Source: an uncultured Blautia sp. (GTDB lineage: Bacteria > Bacillota > Clostridia > Lachnospirales > Lachnospiraceae). Taken from it: a DNA stretch of 6,092 nucleotides. Shown piece by piece: positions 1 to 4,453 of this stretch. The stretch spans positions 1 through 6,092 of the forward strand of contig CABSEJ010000184.1 of assembly GCA_902476765.1 (NCBI GenBank). The letters are read 5' to 3'. A program made the translations under genes and the position numbers. Every line of letters begins with the position of its first letter. Positions within the stretch are counted from its first letter, which is position 1. The notes beneath the pieces are model-generated. The model saw only the letters and a program-made list of their open reading frames with translations. It did not search any database and was not told the DNA's origin.

Positions 1-39
1 CAGTACACTAGTGTACTGACATGAAGATATTTGAACTAA
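1..39 (+). repeat. Left terminal inverted repeat of the IS630 element
   Basis: It pairs with the reverse complement of 1252-1290. Mismatches lie only at 23 and 25, and pairing ends after 39. The outer 18 bases are a perfect palindrome centred on the TA at 9-10. The inner part carries TTGAAC (31-36), which also serves as the -35 box of the transposase promoter. Confidence 0.9.
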
Positions 40-59
40 TTATTTTTCTATGATATGAT
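31..59 (+). promoter_or_regulatory. Sigma-A type promoter for the transposase
   Basis: TTGAAC (31-36) and TATGAT (54-59) are separated by exactly 17 bases, close to consensus at both boxes. Transcription would begin near 66. The -35 box lies inside the left inverted repeat, so transposase binding there could repress its own gene (inference). This placement rules out the ATG at 55 as a start, because it lies within the -10 box. Confidence 0.7.
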
Positions 60-60
60 T

Positions 61-88
61 TCCATAGATGGTAAAATATGTCTATGGA
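61..88 (+). promoter_or_regulatory. Hairpin that can hide the transposase ribosome binding site
   Basis: Perfect 8-bp arms tccataga (61-68) and tctatgga (81-88) flank a 12-base loop. The right arm covers part of the GGAGG (86-90) of the transposase start at 100. A transcript from the element's own promoter would begin near 66 and lack most of the left arm. Read-through from outside would contain the whole hairpin and be poorly translated. This matches the known IS strategy of blocking translation from outside transcription (seen in IS10 and IS50); its use here is inferred. Confidence 0.5.
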
Positions 89-99
89 GGATATTACAA

Positions 100-609
100 A
101 TGGCTCGCCCTAAGAAAAATATAGTTAAGCTGACTGATGATGAAGTAAAACAACTAAAAGGTATGTTGCAAAAAACAGATACATGCCAGACACTTGTCAA
201 CCGCTGCCGGGTTCTTTTGGCTTTGGATGAAAATCATCCGCCTGTACGGACTTATGATGAATGCATGGCCCTGTTCGGTGTCAGCCGCCCAACGATTTCT
301 AATACGGCTAAAACCTTTGCAGAAAGCGGCCTGAAAGAGGCACTGAAAATCAAGCGGAATGCTAATTCCAACAATGCCCATCGTAAAGTTGATGGGCGCA
401 TGGAAGCAAGGATTATTGAAATTGCCTGTGGCCCTGTGCCGGAAGGGCACAGCCGATGGACGATTCGCCTCCTTGAAGGGCAGGCAAAAATAGAATTTGA
501 GGAACCTGTCAGCCGAGAGGCCATCCGCAGGACTTTAAAAAAAACCGGCTTAGACCTCACCGCAGCCAGTACTGGTGCCTCCCAAACAAGGCAGACGCAG
601 AGTTTGTAG
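100..609 (+). CDS. IS630-family transposase, N-terminal part (orfA)
   Basis: This reading frame encodes the DNA-binding half of the transposase. It starts MARPKK at the ATG at 100, chosen because GGAGG (86-90) lies 9 bases upstream; the in-frame ATG at 55 lies in the promoter and has no ribosome binding site. The 169-residue product contains a helix-turn-helix (ALFGVSRPTISN, about residues 61-72) typical of IS630/Tc1-type transposases, which bind the terminal repeats. It contains none of the catalytic DDE residues. Recognisable family sequence continues to RRTLKK (codons up to 543), then leaves the family pattern (TGLDLTAAS...) until the stop at 607-609. The family pattern resumes in the -1 frame, so the last 21 or so residues are probably a by-product read only when no frameshift occurs. 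An unshifted orfA protein could act as a binding inhibitor, as in other two-frame IS elements (inference). Confidence 0.85.
   Translation: MARPKKNIVKLTDDEVKQLKGMLQKTDTCQTLVNRCRVLLALDENHPPVRTYDECMALFGVSRPTISNTAKTFAESGLKEALKIKRNANSNNAHRKVDGRMEARIIEIACGPVPEGHSRWTIRLLEGQAKIEFEEPVSREAIRRTLKKTGLDLTAASTGASQTRQTQSL
537..543 (+). promoter_or_regulatory. -1 ribosomal frameshift site (A AAA AAA)
   Basis: Eight A residues (537-544) provide the heptamer A AAA AAA in the phase that allows simultaneous -1 slippage from the orfA frame. After the shift, reading passes from RRTLKK into NRLRPHRSQYWCLPNKADAEFV and joins orfB without a stop, restoring the IS630 family sequence. The joined protein would be 378 residues (148 + 230), a normal IS630 transposase length. 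I see no clear downstream pseudoknot or hairpin. A chance indel in the A run is the alternative, but the exact phase favours programmed frameshifting. Confidence 0.7.
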
Positions 610-614
610 TCGGT

Positions 615-1235
615 ATGGAAGATATCCTTGATGTTTATGAAATGCCTTATAACCCTGCGGCTCCGGTAGTTTGTATGGACGAGAAGCCATACCAGCTTCT
701 GGGCGAATTGCGGGATTCCTGGGCTATGCGTCCGGGGGACGATAAAAAGGTGGATTCTGAGTACACCCGTAATGGAACCTGTAGTATTTTTGCATTTATT
801 GAACCGCTTGGAGGGATGCACCACATAAGTGTGCGGGAACACCGCACAGCAAAGGACTGGGCAGAAGAAATAAAATATCTGTCCGATACCCTATACCCTG
901 ATGCGGAAAAGATTGTCTTAGTCATGGATAATCTGAACACGCACAGCCCGGCGTCTCTATATAAAGCATTTCCACCGGAAGAAGCGAGGCAGATATTAAA
1001 ACGTTTTGAAATACACTACACGCCAAAGCATGGGAGCTGGCTTGACATAGCGGAAATCGAATTAAATGTAATGACACGGCAGTGTCTTTCCCGGCGGATT
1101 GATTCTATCGAACGACTTCGGAATGAACTGTCTGCATGGGAAAGGGAACGTAACAGCAGTCAGGTAGGTGTAGACTGGCAGTTTAAAACGAAAGATGCCC
1201 GTATAAAACTAACTTCTTTATATCCTGAACTGTAG
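615..1235 (+). CDS. IS630-family transposase, catalytic part (orfB)
   Basis: This frame encodes the RNase-H-fold DDE domain that cuts and joins the element ends. Numbered from the ATG at 615, the first catalytic Asp is D22 in VVCMDEKPY, the second is D105 in IVLVMDNLNTH, and the Glu lies in GSWLDIAEIEL (E147 most likely). These are the hallmark IS630 blocks, and all are intact. The 206 residues from this ATG lack the family's conserved lead-in. That lead-in is present upstream in the same frame from about 543, so the natural product is probably a fusion to orfA through the slippery A run. The ATG at 615 has no convincing ribosome binding site, which also argues against independent initiation. 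The stop at 1233-1235 sits in the loop of a long hairpin (1207-1257). Confidence 0.88.
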   Translation: MEDILDVYEMPYNPAAPVVCMDEKPYQLLGELRDSWAMRPGDDKKVDSEYTRNGTCSIFAFIEPLGGMHHISVREHRTAKDWAEEIKYLSDTLYPDAEKIVLVMDNLNTHSPASLYKAFPPEEARQILKRFEIHYTPKHGSWLDIAEIELNVMTRQCLSRRIDSIERLRNELSAWERERNSSQVGVDWQFKTKDARIKLTSLYPEL

Positions 1236-1257
1236 TTTGGATACAAAGAAGTTAGTT
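1207..1257. repeat. 19-bp hairpin spanning the transposase stop codon
   Basis: Arms at 1207-1225 and 1239-1257 pair at 18 of 19 positions around a 13-base loop that holds the TAG stop. No T-run follows on the + strand, so it is not a classical intrinsic terminator. It may block read-through entering from the right, where the GltB-like operon is transcribed towards the element, or act as a subterminal transposase site. The right arm overlaps the right terminal repeat. Confidence 0.65.
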
Positions 1258-1290
1258 CAAATATCATAATGTCAGTACACTAGTGTACTG
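1252..1290 (-). repeat. Right terminal inverted repeat of the IS630 element
   Basis: It is the inverted partner of 1-39. It ends in the same 18-bp palindrome (1273-1290, TA at 1281-1282). Its inner end overlaps the right arm of a 19-bp hairpin (1207-1257) that covers the transposase stop codon. Confidence 0.9.
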
Positions 1291-1609
1291 GCACGTTCAT
1301 TTTCAGCATAATGACGTAGAATGAATTTTCATTCTGCAAGGCGGAGGAAACAAAAACCGGCAGTCATAACGCTATGTTTCATTTATAACGTTAAGACTGC
1401 CGGTTTCATCCATCTCCGGAAATTTTCATCTGGAACTTAGAACCATATCTATTCAATTAACTAAAATCCGCAAACAGACAATACAACCCACCATCATGGA
1501 GAAAAAGTGAAAGCCAAGATTATAGCAAAATCAAACAAAACACTGATTTTATGTAAACTTCTTAAATCTTTTATTTATCTACTTATCTACTTGTCTGCTT
1601 GTACTTTAA
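1291..1609. other. Non-coding gap between IS and GltB-like gene
   Basis: I see no convincing gene on either strand. It contains an 8-bp inverted repeat with a 2-base centre (1318-1335), the terminator hairpin at 1352-1406, then about 200 bases of AT-rich sequence. Just before the GltB-like stop there is a short tandem repeat of tatctact (two exact copies at 1576-1591 and a degenerate third to 1599). Before the IS arrived, the left side probably continued into a gene now outside the window. Confidence 0.6.
1352..1406 (-). terminator. Rho-independent terminator, leftward
   Basis: Arms 1354-1371 and 1389-1406 pair at 17 of 18 positions, with a GC-rich base (ACCGGCAGTC) and a 17-base loop. Read leftward, the stem is followed by a run of T (AAAAA on the + strand at 1352-1356). 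Read rightward it ends only in TTT. It therefore best terminates the GltB-like operon, about 200 bases past its stop, although it could work weakly in both directions. It also shields the IS from incoming transcription. Confidence 0.75.
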
Positions 1610-2836
1610 TCATGCATGAGGTATATGGGTAAACTCACTGATTTCTCTGCTTATGGTACACAAATCTTCTACCGACAAATCATGCAGATTCTCATGTCCT
1701 GTGATTCTGGCAAACATTTTCAGTTCCTCCAATGACACATTCAAGTAATTTGCCACTCTCTTGGCGCCTGCGTCCATCTTTAACCTGGCCCGCAAATCCT
1801 CGTCCTGAGTGGCAATTCCCACCGGACACATACCAGTTCCGCAGATGCGGTACTGCTGACAGGCCATAGCCATTAAAGCGCCGGAAGCTACCGCAACTGC
1901 ATCTGCCCCCATGGCAATAGCTTTGGCAAAATCAGAGGATACACGCAGGCCTCCTGTGATAATAAGGCTGATGTCTGAACCAATACTGTCCAGGTATTTT
2001 CTGGCCCTGTAAAGGGCGTAAATAGTAGGTACACTGGCAGAATCCCGAAGCAATAAAGGCGAAGAGCCTGTAGCACCGCCCCGGCCGTCTATAGTAATAA
2101 AATCCGGCTGAGCATAGACACAGAATTCTAAGTCCTTCTCGATTCTTCCCGCTGCAATTTTCACTCCCACAGGGCGTCCGTCGGAGGCCATTTTTAACTG
2201 ATAAATCAAGGTTTTCAGGTCTTCCTTTGTATCAATTCCGGGGAATCTGGAGGGAGCTGTAATATCTTTTCCCATAGGTTTATTTCTGATTTTTGCTATC
2301 TCAGGAGTCACCTTAGCTCCTGGCAGATGGCCGCCCATTCCAGGTTTTGTGCCCTGTCCTATCTTGATTTCAATGGCATCTGCATTCCTTAAATTTTCCG
2401 GGTTTACGCTGTACAGATTTCCCACATATTCAAAAATATATTTATCTGCAGCCTCCATTTCTTCAGGAAGGATGCCGCCTTCGCCGGAGCACATAGCGCT
2501 TTTCGCCATAGCTGAACCCTTGGCCAGAGTTATCTTAGCCTCCTTGGAAAGAGCCCCGAAAGACATATGGGAAATATACACCGGATTTTCTAAAACCAGG
2601 GGCTTTTTCGCATTTTTTCCGATAACTGTTCTGGTATTTACCGGTGCATTTTCCGGCAATGGCATAGGGGCAAGCTGAGCCCCCAGGATTAAAATATCAT
2701 CCCAGGAAGGCATAGGAAGCCTGGTACCCATAGCAGCATGAATACTCTCTCCCTTTACTGCCATCTCGTGGATTTCCGCCATATAGCGGCAGCTTTCATC
2801 CTCTCTCACATACTCCCTGGGATACTCCAGAGACAT
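1610..2836 (-). CDS. GltB-like FMN-binding glutamate synthase domain protein
   Basis: This is the central synthase domain of glutamate synthase (GltB2-type, COG0069 family) as a stand-alone 408-residue protein. In full GltS this TIM-barrel domain binds FMN and a 3Fe-4S cluster and reduces the 2-oxoglutarate/ammonia adduct to glutamate. Visible family blocks are ISHMSFGALSKEA (88-100), CSGEGG (116-121), KIGQGTKPGMGGHLPG (158-173), ITIDGRGGATGSSP (247-260), and the phosphate-binding TGGLRVSSDFAKAIAMGADA (294-313). The cluster motif is C326-x5-C332-x4-C337, followed by PVGIATQ. The N-terminal glutaminase and the C-terminal GXGXG domain are absent, so it cannot release ammonia from glutamine itself. 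The start is set by AGGAG nine bases upstream of the ATG. It follows the rubredoxin-like gene by 24 nt, which suggests that protein supplies electrons (inference). Its real substrate is unknown, since the stand-alone family is poorly characterised. Confidence 0.88.
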   Translation of the reverse strand: MSLEYPREYVREDESCRYMAEIHEMAVKGESIHAAMGTRLPMPSWDDILILGAQLAPMPLPENAPVNTRTVIGKNAKKPLVLENPVYISHMSFGALSKEAKITLAKGSAMAKSAMCSGEGGILPEEMEAADKYIFEYVGNLYSVNPENLRNADAIEIKIGQGTKPGMGGHLPGAKVTPEIAKIRNKPMGKDITAPSRFPGIDTKEDLKTLIYQLKMASDGRPVGVKIAAGRIEKDLEFCVYAQPDFITIDGRGGATGSSPLLLRDSASVPTIYALYRARKYLDSIGSDISLIITGGLRVSSDFAKAIAMGADAVAVASGALMAMACQQYRICGTGMCPVGIATQDEDLRARLKMDAGAKRVANYLNVSLEELKMFARITGHENLHDLSVEDLCTISREISEFTHIPHA

Positions 2837-2860
2837 ATCCTTTGACTCCTGTTTCTTCTC

Positions 2861-2998
2861 CTACTTCAATTCCTCAAATAAGGAAAAAGCAGAGGCCGGC
2901 TGATGACATACCGGGCACTCTTTCAGCAGAGAAAACTCCATTCCCTGTTCTTCTTCGTCAAAAACATACCCGCATACATTGCATTTGTACTTTGCCAT
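2861..2998 (-). CDS. Small rubredoxin-like protein (45 residues)
   Basis: A short gene with a strong AGGAGG (3007-3012) eight bases before its ATG. The product begins MAKYKCNVCGYVFDEEE and ends in AFSLFEELK. It has the two rubredoxin knuckles, C6-x2-C9-G-Y and C28-P-V-C31, which bind one iron through four cysteines and carry single electrons in the cytoplasm. The 18 residues between the cysteine pairs are far fewer than in classical rubredoxin (about 52 residues in total), so it resembles the compact rubredoxin-like domain at the end of rubrerythrins. The second knuckle has CH where CG is usual. It sits 23 nt after the regulator and 24 nt before the GltB-like gene, which points to co-translation and a redox partnership with that flavoenzyme (inference). 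A purely structural zinc-ribbon role cannot be excluded. Confidence 0.85.
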   Translation of the reverse strand: MAKYKCNVCGYVFDEEEQGMEFSLLKECPVCHQPASAFSLFEELK

Positions 2999-3021
2999 AT
3001 TCTGGTCCTCCTTATAATTTT

Positions 3022-3792
3022 TTACTCCTCTTCTGTTTCCTGCCTGTACTTTTTGGGAGAAATTCCAAATTCATTTTTAAAGCATTTACTGAAATAAAAT
3101 ACATCATCATATCCGCAGTATTGGGCAATCCGGGTTACAGACCAGCTTTTTCTTAAAAGTAAGTCTCTGGCATATTCCAGTTTTATTTTATTTACATAAT
3201 GCATAGGCGTCATTCCTGTTATTTGATGAAACACCTGAAAAAATGTGGTTTTTCCCAACCCGCTTAATTTCTGTAAATCCTCCAGCTTAATTTTTTTCAA
3301 AACATTTTTATGTACATACTCTATGATTCTCTGTACACAAACCTCGCTGTGACTGCTATATTTTTCCCGGTGAAAAGATTTACATATTTCTAGTAAAATA
3401 TTTTGCAGGATTAAATTCTCATTCCATTGATATAAATAAGCTTTATGATGATGTATACTGTTCATGGTTTCAAATAAATCTTCTATATGTTTTACATTAT
3501 GCAGTTTATTATAAGGTAAAATAGGAAATCTTTCCTCCGATTCAAAATGCACGGCAAAAAAACCAAGGCAATCCCTGTCTTCTGTTCGAATACTGTGATA
3601 TAAATCCGGAGAAAAAAACAGAAGGTTCCCTCTTTCTATCTCATAAGCTTTATCTTCGATATGAACTTTTCCTCTCCCTTTTGTTACAAATACAAGTTCA
3701 TAATTTGATATTTTTCTTTTACCTATGCTCCATCCGGGCCAGGTATTCCTATATACAAAATAGGTCGTAAAAACCGGAAAGTTATATATCAT
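3022..3792 (-). CDS. AraC-family transcriptional regulator
   Basis: A 256-residue cytoplasmic regulator of normal AraC/XylS length. The N-terminal part (about 25-85, with ELVFVTKGRGKVHIEDKAYEIERGNLLFFSPDLYH) is a cupin-like effector domain typical of sugar-responsive members. The C-terminal part has two helix-turn-helix motifs, about 170-192 (LEDLQKLSGLGKTTFFQVF) and 218-240 (SVTRIAQYCGYDDVFYFSKCF), followed by the family signature FKNEFGISPKKYR. The start at 3792 follows a near-consensus promoter (3813-3841) with a leader of only about 14 bases that includes GGGG. It is divergent from the URO-D/ABC permease operon, the usual arrangement for a regulator and its target. It is also first in line with the rubredoxin-like and GltB-like genes (23-nt gap, no terminator seen), so it may govern both directions. 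The effector is unknown. Confidence 0.9.
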   Translation of the reverse strand: MIYNFPVFTTYFVYRNTWPGWSIGKRKISNYELVFVTKGRGKVHIEDKAYEIERGNLLFFSPDLYHSIRTEDRDCLGFFAVHFESEERFPILPYNKLHNVKHIEDLFETMNSIHHHKAYLYQWNENLILQNILLEICKSFHREKYSSHSEVCVQRIIEYVHKNVLKKIKLEDLQKLSGLGKTTFFQVFHQITGMTPMHYVNKIKLEYARDLLLRKSWSVTRIAQYCGYDDVFYFSKCFKNEFGISPKKYRQETEEE

Positions 3793-3812
3793 CCTCTAAT
3801 CCCCTTTTTGAC

Positions 3813-3841
3813 AGAATATCATCCGGTGATTTTGGTGTCAA
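3813..3841 (-). promoter_or_regulatory. Promoter of the AraC-type regulator (and probably its operon)
   Basis: On the minus strand, TTGACA (3841-3836) and TATTCT (3818-3813) are separated by exactly 17 bases, giving a start near 3806. The -35 box lies partly in the loop of an 11-bp inverted repeat (3822-3853), so a protein bound to that repeat would cover the promoter. Self-repression is plausible. Confidence 0.75.
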
Positions 3842-3860
3842 CAAATCACCGGAATTTTTT
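3822..3860 (+). terminator. Rightward terminator hairpin overlapping the regulator promoter
   Basis: Perfect 11-bp arms tccggtgattt (3822-3832) and aaatcaccgga (3843-3853) enclose a 10-base loop. An A and six T residues (3855-3860) follow on the + strand. This has all the marks of an intrinsic terminator for rightward transcripts that would run antisense through the regulator gene. As DNA, the same inverted repeat straddles the regulator's -35 box and could be an operator. The two roles are not exclusive. Confidence 0.6.
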
Positions 3861-3870
3861 CTATATTTTG

Positions 3871-3894
3871 ATTTATCCTCTATGGCGGATAAAT
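3871..3894. promoter_or_regulatory. Inverted repeat, possible operator for the rightward operon
   Basis: Perfect 8-bp arms atttatcc (3871-3878) and ggataaat (3887-3894) flank an 8-base centre. It lies just upstream of, and overlaps the -35 position of, the extended -10 promoter at 3903-3911. That is where an AraC-type activator would touch polymerase. The binding protein is inferred from position only. Confidence 0.4.
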
Positions 3895-3902
3895 TTCTGT
3901 AC

Positions 3903-3911
3903 TGTTATACT
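3903..3911 (+). promoter_or_regulatory. Extended -10 promoter candidate for the URO-D/ABC operon
   Basis: TGTTATACT reads as an extended -10 (TG, one base, then TATACT). No good -35 sits 17 bases upstream (tggcgg at 3883-3888). That fits a promoter needing an activator, such as the divergent AraC-type protein. The leader would be about 155 bases and would include hairpins at 3942-3969 and 4024-4052. Confidence 0.45.
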
Positions 3912-3941
3912 TACAAGCAAATAAAATTCCTATACAGCCCA

Positions 3942-3969
3942 CTGTTAAACTAATAATATGGTTTAGCAG
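3942..3969 (+). repeat. Leader hairpin
   Basis: ctgttaaac (3942-3950) pairs with gtttagcag (3961-3969) through eight Watson-Crick pairs and one G-T wobble, around a 10-base loop. It lies in the untranslated leader of the rightward operon. No T-run follows, so it is not a terminator. Its function is unknown. Confidence 0.35.
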
Positions 3970-4023
3970 AAGCTGGCGGATATTTTTCTACTGACGGCAA
4001 CGGACAAGTGAACGCAAAGACAT

Positions 4024-4052
4024 ATTTTTCCTGATTCACGGGCAGGAAAAAT
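4024..4052 (+). repeat. Hairpin just upstream of the URO-D ribosome binding site
   Basis: Perfect 10-bp arms atttttcctg (4024-4033) and caggaaaaat (4043-4052) enclose a 9-base loop. It ends six bases before AGGAGG, so it would not hide the site but could stabilise the message or respond to a bound factor. No riboswitch family is recognised. Confidence 0.45.
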
Positions 4053-4059
4053 TTCAAAA

Positions 4060-4065
4060 AGGAGG
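4060..4065 (+). promoter_or_regulatory. Ribosome binding site that selects a TTG start
   Basis: AGGAGG here lies 8 bases before TTG (4074-4076). The ATG at 4066 touches the site directly and would encode only three residues (ATG CTA TTT TGA). TTG is thus the credible start, and the protein reads MIWKREEYIAHSLF, matching the family's usual opening. Confidence 0.7.
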
Positions 4066-4073
4066 ATGCTATT

Positions 4074-4433
4074 TTGATTTGGAAACGTGAAGAGTATATT
4101 GCCCATAGCCTGTTTCAGTTCACTGGCAAAGAAATGTTTTGTGAACTATTCGGTCCTATTGTAGGGCTGGATAAAGAATGGCAAAGCCAGGGGGCAACGA
4201 CAGATGAAATTAACCTCACAGCCTTTCATTGGGACTATGTATTAAAAACCTTTGTAGCCGGTAACTGTAAGCCTATCAGCGGAATTTCCCCCTGTATTAC
4301 AGAAGATACCCCCGACTACACCTTTGGCATTGACGAGTACGGAAGAAAAACTAAAATGAGCAAAAAATGTGCAACCCTTCCTCTCCCTCAAACTTATCCT
4401 GTCTCAACCAAAGAACAGCTAAAATCCAGGTAA
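4074..4433 (+). pseudogene. Truncated URO-D family protein, N-terminal third
   Basis: The 119 residues resemble the N-terminus of the uroporphyrinogen decarboxylase-like family that accompanies sugar ABC transporters or corrinoid methyltransferases in Clostridia. Characteristic stretches are WKREEYIAHSLF (3-14), ELFGPIVGLDKEWQSQGATTDEINL (24-48), FHWDYV (51-56), and DEYGRKTKMSKKCATLPLPQTYPVST (87-112). Full-length members have about 350 residues and build a TIM-barrel active site; two thirds of that barrel is missing. After STKEQLKSR the frame stops at 4431-4433. Sequence matching the start of a sugar permease begins in another frame at the same place. No continuation of the URO-D gene is visible in any frame, so this looks like a deletion rather than a point mutation. 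The family name rests on recognition of the sequence pattern, not on a search, and function cannot be assigned within this broad family. Confidence 0.65.
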
Positions 4434-4453
4434 AAAACTGGCGTCAAAAGGTC

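Larger units (their letters stand above)
1..1290 (+). mobile_element. IS630-family insertion sequence (two-frame transposase)
   Basis: The element is bounded by imperfect inverted repeats (1-39 and 1252-1290, 37 of 39 positions matching) and holds a two-frame transposase with IS630-type DDE motifs. IS630 elements duplicate a TA target, often within CTAG. The only TA pairs placed symmetrically at the tips are 9-10 and 1281-1282, both in CTAG, so the mobile unit is probably 11-1280 (1270 bp) with TA duplications. The sequence just outside that unit (cagtacac on the left, gtgtactg on the right) mirrors the element tips, so the palindrome cagtacacTAgtgtactg appears at both ends. The window starts inside the left palindrome, so the outer left flank cannot be seen. 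The element has its own promoter, frameshift signal and end hairpins, and shows no obvious inactivating lesion if the frameshift is programmed. Confidence 0.9.

Noticed and set aside
55..99. ATG at 55 as the transposase start, giving a 184-residue orfA
   Set aside because: It lies in the -10 box of the promoter, has no ribosome binding site, and adds residues not expected for the family. ATG 100 has GGAGG at good spacing.
252..842. Long minus-strand frame opposite the transposase
   Set aside because: It is the mirror of strongly recognised IS630 coding sequence; no ribosome binding site or family features were seen.
1576..1599. Tandem 8-mers tatctact as a possible repeat element
   Set aside because: Only two exact copies and one degenerate copy, with no flanking structure; ordinary low-complexity sequence.
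2349..2678. Plus-strand open frame of 109 codons
   Set aside because: It lies entirely opposite conserved GltB-like motifs, so it is a shadow frame.
2842..3156. Plus-strand open frames across the rubredoxin-like gene
   Set aside because: The minus strand here has a clear rubredoxin-like gene with AGGAGG and the AraC C-terminus, which explains the region better.
4011..4024. Possible catabolite repression (cre) site tgaacgcaaagaca
   Set aside because: Three fixed consensus positions fail and the palindromic symmetry is poor.
4066..4077. Three-codon mini-gene ATG CTA TTT TGA whose stop overlaps the TTG start
   Set aside because: Its ATG abuts the AGGAGG with no spacing, so initiation there is unlikely; probably chance.
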